Shown here: one piece after another, positions 53,792 to 62,034 of the stretch
How the letters are laid out: every line of letters begins with the position of its first letter
Numbering within the stretch: the stretch's first letter is position 1
From: Proteobacteria bacterium UBA7447
GTDB lineage: Bacteria; Pseudomonadota; Gammaproteobacteria; Arenicellales; UBA868
Direction of reading: 5' to 3'
NCBI GenBank assembly: GCA_002477475.1
Contig: DLPX01000004.1
Span: 8,158-72,157 of the forward strand
Length of the DNA: 64,000 nucleotides
Translations under genes and position numbers: made by a program
Notes under the pieces: generated by a model
The model's database searches: none
Told to the model about the DNA's origin: nothing
The model's input: only the letters and a program-made list of their open reading frames with translations

Positions 53792-55024
53792 TCAAGCGTC
53801 CATGAGTTCCGCTTCAAGCGGGAACAACGACAGCAACTCATAACCGCTTTTGGTGACCAGAACCTGCTGCTCAAGTTTAACGCCGTCGGGCTCGCCGACC
53901 GCACCCATATAACTTTCGACACAAATGACCATATCCTTCTCAATCACGCCATCATAGGGGTTCTCTCCCCGGAATGCGGGTTTCACCTGGAGATGCTCAT
54001 CAGACATCCCTACGCCGTGAATGAGACAGGGATAGGCGTTTTGGTGAAATTCTTCGGCCGGGACATAGGCGCGTTTTTGAAATTCACTCAGGCTGAGGCC
54101 GGGCCGAATCAGGGCAAGATTATGACTGATCTCCTCCCAGGCAAGTTGGTAAAGTTCGCGCTGTCTCACCGTGGCGCGCGCGGGACCACAGAGGAAGGTA
54201 CGGGAGACATCTGCGAAATAACCGCGTGGACCCACCATATCCGTATCCAAGCCCACAAGATCCCCTGACTGCACCTCTCTGGGCGATGCTTCCTGAAGCC
54301 AGGGGTTAATCCGGGGTCCTGATGCCAACATTCGACCCTCATGCCAGTCTCCGTTATTGGCGAGATTTGTGTAGTTCAGCAATCCCCAGAGCTGGACCTC
54401 GCTGACGCCCGGTCGCAGCGCCTGCTTGAGCCGGTCGATGCCATGTTCAGCGACCGCCACAGCCCAACGAATACAGTTGATCTCGTCGGGTGACTTGATT
54501 ACCCGAGCTGGCTCACTGATCAACACGCCATCAATGACCTCAAGTCCTCGGCTTAAGAACGCCCGGGTGATGCTGGGATTTATGTACACCACTGCGATCC
54601 GGCGGTTATCGGTGCCGATCTCGTTAAGATAATTCACGACATCATCGGCCAGTCGCTCAGCATATTCGCCAAGGCGCTCGGCCCCATCAAAAAATGAAAT
54701 GGGCCTGCCCGCACGGGTGTCATCAGCCCATGAGGATCCCCCCATGGCGCCATGAATGACGGTTGGCCCTTCCATTGATAAAAAAAGATACGTCTGGGGC
54801 ATATGCGACTGGAAAAGCGGGTAGTCGCGATAGTTCACAGCGTAACGCAGGCTCACCGGGCTCACCAACAGGCACATCGCTGCCCCGGTCTGTTCCAACT
54901 GCCCGCGCAGGCGCGACAGGCGCCAACGGTGCAGGCGCTCATCATCAACCGGCTCCGGCTGGCGATGCTGCGTGAGATCGCTCCAGCCGTCGCCGCAGAT
55001 CAGTGAGTCTGGGTTTGTCGTCAC
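53792..55024 (-). CDS. dddP: DddP-type dimethylsulfoniopropionate lyase (M24 family)
   Basis: A 410-residue M24 protein. All residues known for DddP of Ruegeria/Roseovarius align at a nearly constant offset of 35-36: metal ligands D260, D262, D272, H336, E370 and E385, and catalytic Y331 and D342 (AYPCLIHGVGMSDEH). RMLASGPRINPWLQEASPR is also DddP-like. The enzyme splits DMSP into dimethyl sulfide and acrylate. The N-terminal domain is shorter than in DddP. It starts with GTG and lies seven bases from the amine oxidoreductase gene. Identity is inferred from motifs. Confidence 0.8.
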   Translation of the reverse strand: MTTNPDSLICGDGWSDLTQHRQPEPVDDERLHRWRLSRLRGQLEQTGAAMCLLVSPVSLRYAVNYRDYPLFQSHMPQTYLFLSMEGPTVIHGAMGGSSWADDTRAGRPISFFDGAERLGEYAERLADDVVNYLNEIGTDNRRIAVVYINPSITRAFLSRGLEVIDGVLISEPARVIKSPDEINCIRWAVAVAEHGIDRLKQALRPGVSEVQLWGLLNYTNLANNGDWHEGRMLASGPRINPWLQEASPREVQSGDLVGLDTDMVGPRGYFADVSRTFLCGPARATVRQRELYQLAWEEISHNLALIRPGLSLSEFQKRAYVPAEEFHQNAYPCLIHGVGMSDEHLQVKPAFRGENPYDGVIEKDMVICVESYMGAVGEPDGVKLEQQVLVTKSGYELLSLFPLEAELMDA

Positions 55025-55031
55025 AAGAAAC

Positions 55032-56303
55032 TCAATTCAGGCAATCGCGCAGATGCCCAGACATGATCCGGGCCGACACTCCGATGTGACGGAAAGAATG
55101 CAAAGGGATCGCCCGCAGTGATTCAGCGGAAATAGTGGGTACCCGACCTGCTAGCGAGAGTGCCAACTGCTTTCCCATCATTGTTGCCATTGGCACTCCC
55201 CGACCGTTATACCCCAAACCCGCATAAACATTATCAGCAAGTCTGAGCAACATCGGGCGCTGATGCGAAGTAATTCCGACATACCCCGCCCAGTCATATT
55301 CCCACTCTGTACCCACGATCTGTGGAAAGAGACGAACTGCCCTGGATCTGAGATGCGCAGTATTCAAGGAGCCGATCTCACCAGACACCGTTCCACGCCA
55401 ACCAAAAACAAGACGATTCGCTTCATCCACTCGATAGTACGCTGGGACACCTGCATACTCCCCTACTGGCTGCCGATGCGGCAGCAGGGTCGACGCGACA
55501 GACTCCGGCAGAGGAGACGTCGCGGTGAGCATGCTGGCCACCGGAACAATCGTTTGAGCCAAGCCCGGCCAAAGATCATCCGTATACCCGTTGGTTGCGA
55601 GCACCAGGCGTTTGCATTTGACACTTCCGTGATCCGTGAAAACCTGCCAGCTGTTTCCATTCTGGCTTACCTTGACCGCCCGGGAGTTGCCATGGATAGT
55701 GACGCCCTGCTCGTGACAAGCACGGGCCAAACCCCGGCAATAGGCCAGCGGCTGCACACTCCCTCCTCGGCGATCGAACATGCTCCGATCATAATGGGCG
55801 GTGCCGATCAGTTCGGTCGAAGCGTGTTTGTCCAACAAGCGTACGTCCGCGCCGGTTTCTGCCCAAAATTTAGACCACTCGGTCAGGTAACGAACGGCCT
55901 TGCCGCCTTTGCCCGCAATGATCGACCCTGCCCTTTGCGCCTGACAATCAATATGATGCTGGTCTACAAGATCAAACACCAACTCGACGGCATCGCCCAA
56001 GGTCTTGATGAATGCGTCAAACTGGCTGCCCGGATACAGCCGTTTCAAAGCCGCAAGATCGGGTTTCCATTGACAGTGGACCTGGCCACCGTTTCGGCCT
56101 GAGCAACCCCAGCCTGGTTGCGCCTGATCCAAAATCACGATCTGCTCGATGGCATCGGCCGCATGAAGTGCGGTCGACAGGCCGGTATAGCCGGCACCGA
56201 TGATCAGGAGATCAGTCTCAATATCCTCGTGAAGTTCAGGAAAATCGCACAGTGGTTCGGCGGTCGATCGCCACAAACTGTCCGGCCACTGGGTTTTCTG
56301 CAT
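55032..56303 (-). CDS. FAD-dependent amine oxidoreductase (PuuB/DadA-like)
   Basis: A 423-residue DAO-family flavoprotein. It shows LLIIGAGYTGLSTALHAA, PGWGCSGRNGGQVHCQWK, where the usual covalent-flavin or substrate motif reads GASGRNGGQ, and the C-terminal NVYAGLGYNGRGVPMAT. It resembles gamma-glutamylputrescine oxidoreductase and related amine oxidases. It would oxidise a primary or secondary amine. Directly upstream of the DddP-like gene, it could share its transcript. Confidence 0.84.
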   Translation of the reverse strand: MQKTQWPDSLWRSTAEPLCDFPELHEDIETDLLIIGAGYTGLSTALHAADAIEQIVILDQAQPGWGCSGRNGGQVHCQWKPDLAALKRLYPGSQFDAFIKTLGDAVELVFDLVDQHHIDCQAQRAGSIIAGKGGKAVRYLTEWSKFWAETGADVRLLDKHASTELIGTAHYDRSMFDRRGGSVQPLAYCRGLARACHEQGVTIHGNSRAVKVSQNGNSWQVFTDHGSVKCKRLVLATNGYTDDLWPGLAQTIVPVASMLTATSPLPESVASTLLPHRQPVGEYAGVPAYYRVDEANRLVFGWRGTVSGEIGSLNTAHLRSRAVRLFPQIVGTEWEYDWAGYVGITSHQRPMLLRLADNVYAGLGYNGRGVPMATMMGKQLALSLAGRVPTISAESLRAIPLHSFRHIGVSARIMSGHLRDCLN

Positions 56304-56344
56304 TGTGACTGGCGACCTGTTCTGGTGATCCTATATCCAGCCGG

Positions 56345-56820
56345 CTAAGGGCGAGGTGGAAAAGGTTCGGTCACGATGTTGCCGACATGACGCTTATCGA
56401 TAAAGGCCTGCTGTGCCGCGTGGAAGTTTTCCAGGGGATAGGTCGCCGCAAGCAGAGGCCGGATTTCATCTCGCTCGATGTACCCCACCAGATCCTCGAA
56501 CACCCCCGGCAGCGGAACAGTCGCCCCGGTAAAGGTCGGATCGCGAAGATAAAACGTACGAAGATCAAACTCGGCCATTGGACCGGCAATCGCACCCGCA
56601 CAGGTATAACGGCCACCACGCACAAGTGCGGTAATAAGTTGCGGCCAAAGTGAGCCGCCAACGACATCGGCCACCACATCGACCGACTCTTTACCGATCG
56701 CATCACGAAGAGCAGAGCCCAGGTCACTGCAATTTCGATCAATCACGGCCAAAGGGCCAACGGCCTTAACGTCATCCGCCTTATCAGCGCCGCACAGGCC
56801 TACACATTGTGCGCCGCGCC
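56345..56820 (-). pseudogene. Truncated zinc-type alcohol dehydrogenase (MDR), C-terminal half
   Basis: From GAQCVGLCGADKAD to the stop, the frame matches the Rossmann and C-terminal part of medium-chain dehydrogenases (SVDVVADVVGGSLWPQLI, LENFHAAQQAFIDKRHVGNIV). The catalytic N-terminal half, about 170 residues, is missing. Beyond about 56820 the open frame continues only as a shadow of an opposite-strand acetyltransferase remnant. It is probably non-functional. Confidence 0.78.
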
Positions 56821-57042
56821 GCCTTAAGACTGGGTCTATCCTATGAGGGAATATTCCGCCAGGCAACGGTTGCCAAAGGACGGAACCGGGATACCGCCTG
56901 GTATGCGACGATCGATCTCGAATGGTCAAAGCTGCAAACGGCTTTTGAAGCATGGCTTGATCCCGCAAACTTCGATGCATCCGGCGAACAGAGGGCATCT
57001 CTTTCGGATCTCACCGCTCCTATTCTGATGTCGACCGATTGA
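56809..57042 (+). pseudogene. Truncated GNAT acetyltransferase, C-terminal part
   Basis: The 77 residues (ALRLGLSYEGIFRQATVAKGRNRDTAWYATID, shown in part) match the C-terminal third of RimJ/RimL-type N-acetyltransferases, including the acetyl-CoA-site loop GRNRDTAW. The N-terminal part is absent. Its broken end abuts, head to head, the broken end of the dehydrogenase remnant near 56809-56820. Confidence 0.72.
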
Positions 57043-57067
57043 TGCCTGATGACGAAAGATCCGATCA

Positions 57068-58210
57068 TCACGGCAATGCGATAGTGCGCGGTATCTTCTT
57101 TTCCCGATCATAGAAGGGCGGGTCGACAATCTCGCACTGTGCTTCACCTTTGTCGGCGCAATGCAGCGAAAGTGTTCTTGTTGGCCAATCTCCGGCCGCT
57201 GAAAATCTGACGTAGCCCAGCGCCGTTTTGAGGTAAGGGGAATAGGCACCTGTCGTCACAACGCCAACCGGCTTATCGCCATCAAATAACTCACACCCCG
57301 CACTCGGTATCAGCTCTCGGCAGAGCAGCCCGAAAAGCCGCTTGCCAGGCGGCGGCGCCAACAACGCCTCCCGGCCAATGAATCCATTATTATTGAAGTC
57401 CACGAATTTTTCCAACCCGGCCTCAGATGGCGTCATGGAGGAATCAAAATCGCTACCGCTGTCCAAGATACCTGCCTCAATCCTGCGGATGTTCATCGAT
57501 TGCATGCTGCCGAAGATCATTCCGCTGGACGCGCCCGCTTTCATCAGAGAACTCCATAGGCGCAGACAGTCAGTATCGTCACCCTGCGTGTAGATCTCAT
57601 ACCCCAGTTCACCCGTCCAGCCAGTTCGGGAAATCAACAACTCCTGCCCATCAAGATCAAAAACGCCGCAGTGAAAGTAGCCAAAGTCGGCAGTGATTGC
57701 TCCCGATGAGACCAAGCGCATCACCTCGAACGAGCGCGGTCCCTGCAGTTGCAGGACACGCGACTGCGGGTCGGTGAGGGTCACATCAAACCCGAAACGA
57801 TGCGCCAGAAACCAGGTATCCAGCTCGCCATCCGGATGAACAAACCAAAAACGTGTCGCCCCGAGCCGCAGCAGGATCCCATCAGCAAACAGCCCGCCAT
57901 CATGTGTGCACGCGACCACATAGCGCGCCCGACCGATCTTAAGATCCTTCACTGAACGCGCAAAGATTAACTCCAGAAACAGCACGGCATCAGGGCCATC
58001 GACTTCAATTGGTCGTTCGGGAACATCAAAGAGCGCAACTTCACGACGAAGGGCCCAATACGCTTTACCCGGATCCTCACCGTTGTCGTGTACAAACAAC
58101 CGGCCTGCGGCGGAGCGGAGCACTGTTGCGCTATTGGCGTAGCACTCATGAAAAGGTGACAGCTCCGTGCTGCCGGCATAAACCTGAAATATTCTTCTTG
58201 AATCAGACAC
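57068..58210 (-). CDS. GcvT-family aminomethyltransferase-like protein
   Basis: A 380-residue protein of the glycine-cleavage T/DmdA/sarcosine dehydrogenase fold. It contains LFDVPERPIEVDGPDA, VLQLQGPRSFEVM, SRTGWTGELGYEIYTQG and the folate-site region SMNIRRIEAGILDSGSDFD. It most likely transfers a methyl or methylene group from an N- or S-methyl compound to tetrahydrofolate. It is not a clear match to Pelagibacter DmdA, though its closeness to the DddP-like gene is suggestive. GTG start with no strong ribosome site. Confidence 0.82.
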   Translation of the reverse strand: MSDSRRIFQVYAGSTELSPFHECYANSATVLRSAAGRLFVHDNGEDPGKAYWALRREVALFDVPERPIEVDGPDAVLFLELIFARSVKDLKIGRARYVVACTHDGGLFADGILLRLGATRFWFVHPDGELDTWFLAHRFGFDVTLTDPQSRVLQLQGPRSFEVMRLVSSGAITADFGYFHCGVFDLDGQELLISRTGWTGELGYEIYTQGDDTDCLRLWSSLMKAGASSGMIFGSMQSMNIRRIEAGILDSGSDFDSSMTPSEAGLEKFVDFNNNGFIGREALLAPPPGKRLFGLLCRELIPSAGCELFDGDKPVGVVTTGAYSPYLKTALGYVRFSAAGDWPTRTLSLHCADKGEAQCEIVDPPFYDREKKIPRTIALP

Positions 58211-58235
58211 TGGAGACCGGGTCAGCTGTATTGGG

Positions 58236-59132
58236 TTACGTCCAGTGCGCCAATGCGGCGCGGGCCACCTCTTCGCCCCACTCCTGAAGAAAATGCCCGC
58301 CTTGATTCACCTCGTAAGGTTCAGGGCAATCAAGGATCACTGTATGCAATGCCCGCATATCGCTTGGCGTAATGACGGGATCTGTCATGCCGATTGCCAT
58401 AAAGCTGTCACCACTCCATTCCTTGGAGAGCCAGGCGCGGGCATCGCGCGACAGCGCAGCGCCAGCCGCGTCCGGATGATCGGGCACCAGTTCCGGAAAA
58501 GCCCGGGCACCTGCCTTGTACTGGGCATCCGGAAACGGGGCATCATAAGCGGCTATTTCGGCCTGATGAAGATGTGGACAAGCCCGGCCCAGAAGCTTGC
58601 CCGCCGACATATCAGGATTGTTCCGGCACCACTCGCGCCAGGCCAGAAAGCCTGCACCAAGCGGCTGATCGCCGGTCCCTAGCAGGGTATTCATCACAAG
58701 GAGGCGGGAAACGCGGTGCGGCGATTCCATTGGCAGCGTCAAACCCAGCACGCCGCCCCAGTCCTGCACCACCAGAGTCAGCCCGGCAAGTTTCAACCGA
58801 TCCAGAAACGCCAGCAGCATGTTGCGATGAAAATCAAACGTGTAAACGTCCTGTTCCCCGGGCTTATCCGAACGACCGAAGCCGAAGAAGTCCGGCACAA
58901 TGACTCGGGCTCCTGACGCCAGGAATACCGGAATCATTCGGCGGAAAAGAAAAGCCCAAGTGGGTTCGCCATGCAGACACAGAAATGTTTCCTCGGCATC
59001 AGGCGGGCCGACATCAAGATAGTGACAGCGCAGCCCTTCATACCCCCTAAGGTCATCAAGGTAGCAGGGGGGATACGCAAAATCGGGTAGCACCTCGAAG
59101 CGCTCTTCCGGTGTTCTCAGGACTTCTTGCAA
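58236..59132 (-). CDS. Haloalkane dehalogenase (HLD-I type)
   Basis: A 298-residue alpha/beta hydrolase counted from TTG at 59132. The nucleophile and halide tryptophan are D124-W125 (VVQDWGG), the same numbering as in DhlA. The catalytic acid lies in GMTDPVI and the histidine is about H280 (GGHFLQEWG). LCLHGEPTWAFLFRRM forms the oxyanion region. The TTG is chosen because GGAGAG lies six bases upstream and the protein then begins MQEVLRTPEERF, like its family. ATG 59189 or GTG 59192 would add about 20 atypical residues. Confidence 0.85.
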   Translation of the reverse strand: MQEVLRTPEERFEVLPDFAYPPCYLDDLRGYEGLRCHYLDVGPPDAEETFLCLHGEPTWAFLFRRMIPVFLASGARVIVPDFFGFGRSDKPGEQDVYTFDFHRNMLLAFLDRLKLAGLTLVVQDWGGVLGLTLPMESPHRVSRLLVMNTLLGTGDQPLGAGFLAWREWCRNNPDMSAGKLLGRACPHLHQAEIAAYDAPFPDAQYKAGARAFPELVPDHPDAAGAALSRDARAWLSKEWSGDSFMAIGMTDPVITPSDMRALHTVILDCPEPYEVNQGGHFLQEWGEEVARAALAHWT

Positions 59133-59246
59133 AAGCGGCTCTCCATACGTCAGTGCACGTACTACAGTAAGTTTGTTGCCGGGCGGCATCACCTCGCAAC
59201 ATGCCTTCGCGACTACAATATCACTATATCAATCAAGGAGTCTTCC

Positions 59247-60029
59247 ATGTCCAAGCACAACGCCCTGACTACCTTTGGCCGCTCAGGAAATCCCATGTTC
59301 CGAGGAGAGGCGTTCAAGCCTGATGCCACGTTTGCCGAAACGGAGGCATCTGGCCGCATGACACTTGCAGGCACCGTCAATAAAACCGGTATCCTGCTTG
59401 TTCTGTGCCTGGTCACGGCGTCTTTTACCTGGAACATATTTTTCGGTACAGGGGATCCGGCTGCCGTCAGCGGACTTCTCTGGATCGGACTCATTGGCGG
59501 CCTGATCCTCGCAATCATCACGATCTTCAAGCGACAGTGGGCAGGCGTGACCGCGCCTCTTTATGCACTGGCGCAGGGTCTTGCACTGGGTGGCATCTCG
59601 GCCAAGTTTGAAGCGCAGTATCCGGGCATCGTGATTCAAGCCATGGGCCTCACTTTCGGCACACTTGGCGTATTGCTGCTCGCCTACAAAAGCGGTCTGA
59701 TCAAACCGACCGAGAACTTTCGACTGATGATCGTGGCGGCCACGGGGGGCATCGCGCTGTTATATCTCGTCAGTTTTGTAATGGGGTTTTTTGGTTCCAG
59801 TATCGGCTTCATTCACAGTAACGGATTGTTTGGTATCGGTTTCAGTCTTTTTGTTGTGGCTATTGCCGCTCTCAATCTGGTGCTTGACTTTGACTTCATC
59901 GAGGAAGCCGCCGAACAGGGGGCGCCGAAATATCTGGAGTGGTACGGCGCGTTCAGTCTGATGATGACGCTGATCTGGCTCTATCTTGAAATCCTGCGCC
60001 TGCTGGCAAAACTGCGCAGCCGTAACTGA
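59247..60029 (+). CDS. Bax inhibitor-1/YccA family membrane protein
   Basis: A 260-residue polytopic inner-membrane protein with about seven hydrophobic helices after a soluble N-terminus of about 45 residues (SGNPMFRG). It ends in the acidic LDFDFIEEAAEQGAPKYLEWYGAFSLMMTLIWLY-type segment (shown in part) that marks the bacterial BI-1-like family. Function is not firmly known; relatives affect protease FtsH or calcium flux. AAGGAG lies before the ATG at 59247. Its stop overlaps a 43-residue gene (TGATG). Confidence 0.88.
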   Translation: MSKHNALTTFGRSGNPMFRGEAFKPDATFAETEASGRMTLAGTVNKTGILLVLCLVTASFTWNIFFGTGDPAAVSGLLWIGLIGGLILAIITIFKRQWAGVTAPLYALAQGLALGGISAKFEAQYPGIVIQAMGLTFGTLGVLLLAYKSGLIKPTENFRLMIVAATGGIALLYLVSFVMGFFGSSIGFIHSNGLFGIGFSLFVVAIAALNLVLDFDFIEEAAEQGAPKYLEWYGAFSLMMTLIWLYLEILRLLAKLRSRN

Positions 60030-60160
60030 TGGGCTGGAACGAGTTATTCTTCGGCGCCCTGATCGTGATTGGTCTAGGGGCCTTTTTCTTCTTTGGTCGT
60101 TTGCGGGCGGGTAAAACTCAACGTGAACGGCAGAACAAGATTCGCTGGCGCAAACACTGA
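60029..60160 (+). CDS. Small single-pass membrane protein (43 residues)
   Basis: A 43-residue reading frame whose ATG overlaps the previous stop (TGATG), so it is probably translated by coupling. It opens MGWNELFFGALIVIGLGAFF, giving one membrane helix (about residues 5-23), followed by a very basic tail (KTQRERQNKIRWRKH). I do not recognise a family. The transporter gene follows ten bases later, so it sits inside an operon. Confidence 0.6.
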   Translation: MGWNELFFGALIVIGLGAFFFFGRLRAGKTQRERQNKIRWRKH

Positions 60161-60170
60161 CTAGTCTTCG

Positions 60171-61043
60171 ATGAGGATTCTCGCGGCAGCCCTCATTGCC
60201 GTGGTGCTATGGGGCGCCTCACCGGTTGCCGCCAAAATCGCAGTATCCAGTCTCTCGCCCATGATGGTCGCTATCCTGCGAACCGTCATCGGCGGACTGG
60301 TCGCACTGCCGCTGGCAATGCTGCTCCGGATTCCGCTGCCCGCCGACAAGGCACAGCGGCGTCTGCTCGTTTTATCCGGATTCTGTGGCTTCGTGGCCTT
60401 TCCTTTGCTTTTCACGCTCGGCATTCTGCACACTTCGGCCAATCACGCATCCATGATTCTGGCGGGGCTCCCCGTCTTCACAGGACTTATCGCCATGACC
60501 TGGGACCGAAAACGTCCCGCGGTTGCGTGGTGGATCGGCTGCACCATCGCGATCGCGGGCGAGGCGCTGTTGATCTTTGGTCATGGCCTCGACGGGGCAA
60601 CCAGAGCGAGCATTCGCGGAGATTTACTGGTGCTGGCCTCTAACGTGTTTGCCTCTTTAGGCTACGTCGCGGGCGGCCGTCTCGAACGCGAGGGCTATTC
60701 GGCAATGGGCACCACATTTTACGGCGTCGGTCTTTATGCGCTGGTGCTGTGGCCGCTGCTGTTTATCGTTGAGCCGGGAACGGCACCGCTGACCGTTCCC
60801 ACCGGCATCTGGCTTTCGATTGTTTATCTCGCCGTCGGCGTCACGATTGTCGGCTATGTGCTCTGGTACTGGGCGCTGGGACAAGGCGGCATTGCGCGCA
60901 TTGCGCTGTTGCAGTTCCTGCAACCAGTATCTGGCGTGATCCTCGCCGCCATATTGCTTGGGGAGGAGTTTGGAGCGATTTTTATCACCGCCTCGGGGGT
61001 TATCCTCTTTGGCGTCTGGTACGCTCTGAAAGCGAGCCGCTGA
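60171..61043 (+). CDS. EamA/DMT-family transporter
   Basis: A 290-residue inner-membrane protein with about ten helices in two EamA repeats. It shows ALIAVVLWGASPVAAKIA at the N-terminus and LAVGVTIVGYVLWYWALGQGG, typical of drug/metabolite exporters such as RhaT/YdcZ relatives. It moves a small metabolite, commonly an amino acid or amine, across the membrane. It follows the 43-residue membrane protein after ten bases. Confidence 0.88.
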   Translation: MRILAAALIAVVLWGASPVAAKIAVSSLSPMMVAILRTVIGGLVALPLAMLLRIPLPADKAQRRLLVLSGFCGFVAFPLLFTLGILHTSANHASMILAGLPVFTGLIAMTWDRKRPAVAWWIGCTIAIAGEALLIFGHGLDGATRASIRGDLLVLASNVFASLGYVAGGRLEREGYSAMGTTFYGVGLYALVLWPLLFIVEPGTAPLTVPTGIWLSIVYLAVGVTIVGYVLWYWALGQGGIARIALLQFLQPVSGVILAAILLGEEFGAIFITASGVILFGVWYALKASR

Positions 61044-61052
61044 TTTGGGCAG

Positions 61053-61826
61053 TTATGGGAGCTGCTGACTGACCCAGTCCTCAGGATCCACCAGTCGACC
61101 CTCTCCTTTGAGGTAACCGTCAATCAACTCATTCATCCGCTCTTTCCCGAAAGACCCGAAGTGCCCACCGTGCACCGTCTGAATAGGTAACTCCCTTAAT
61201 CTTTCCAGGCTCTCGCGGTATGCGTCGGGATCAGAGTGATACAGCGTGTCGTAAAGATCACCATCGTAAAGGGTATCCCCGCTAAAAAGCGTACCCGTGC
61301 CCTCTTCCCACAGTGCGATCGAATCAGGTGAGTGCCCAGGCAGGGAGAAGACTTGGAAAGAACGGTCTCCTAGATCCAATACATCGCCCTCATCGAGATA
61401 TCCCGTGAGAGGCGCCGGCCGCACCTCATAGGACTCGAACGAGAAGCCTTCAAAAGGCAGCGCGCTGAACGTCTCAGCACGCACAAACACTTCGCCGCCC
61501 GTCTTCTTGAAGCAGGTCATCGGATCAAGATAATTGTCACTGCAGGCTCGATGACCCAAGCGGTCATCAAATTCACACAGGCCGCCGATGTGATCGAAGT
61601 GGCAATGTGTCATTACTGCGGTCAAAGGCGATCCGCCGAGCGCCAGCAACTGCGGCTTTAGCGGCGACAGTCCCATTCCGGAATCGATGACGAGATTCCG
61701 GTCGCGCCCTTTGATGAGCCAGACATTGCAGCGCAGCCATTTGGCTACATACTTCTCGCGGATAAGAAATAGATCGTTCGACACCTTCTTGATTTCGTAC
61801 CAGTCCTGAGTCATCACTTTATTCAT
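61053..61826 (-). CDS. MBL-fold metallo-hydrolase
   Basis: A 257-residue metallo-beta-lactamase-fold hydrolase. The zinc motif is H74, H76, D78 and H79 (THCHFDHIGG), with further ligands in LPGHSPDS and LFSGDTLYDGD and a late histidine in VHGGHFGSFG. It probably hydrolyses a thioester or lactone; the family is too broad to say more. The start could also be ATG 61814. It diverges from the ferredoxin-MvhD gene. Confidence 0.85.
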   Translation of the reverse strand: MNKVMTQDWYEIKKVSNDLFLIREKYVAKWLRCNVWLIKGRDRNLVIDSGMGLSPLKPQLLALGGSPLTAVMTHCHFDHIGGLCEFDDRLGHRACSDNYLDPMTCFKKTGGEVFVRAETFSALPFEGFSFESYEVRPAPLTGYLDEGDVLDLGDRSFQVFSLPGHSPDSIALWEEGTGTLFSGDTLYDGDLYDTLYHSDPDAYRESLERLRELPIQTVHGGHFGSFGKERMNELIDGYLKGEGRLVDPEDWVSQQLP

Positions 61827-62034
61827 CGGAATCAGCTACCCAGAGTCGCAGTAACCTATCTAGCAAAGCACCGTTCAGTGATAACGAGAACGCCTTACTT
61901 GGGCCTTGTCCCACAGTAACCCTGATGATCTCGTGTATCCTGACTGTTGCGCCAACCTGCGAAAAAACGACACTGGGTCTTCTACCGAAGGGATCGTATC
62001 GTTCACAATAGCGCCCTACCCCGAGTAAGTATTG

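Noticed and set aside
55263..56102. 279-codon plus-strand frame inside the amine oxidoreductase gene
   Set aside because: It is antisense to a well-supported FAD enzyme, has no domain, and looks like a codon-bias shadow.
57068..58210. Calling the GcvT-family gene a DMSP demethylase (dmdA)
   Set aside because: The fold is shared, but the diagnostic stretches I remember from Pelagibacter DmdA do not line up. Neighbourhood alone is not enough.
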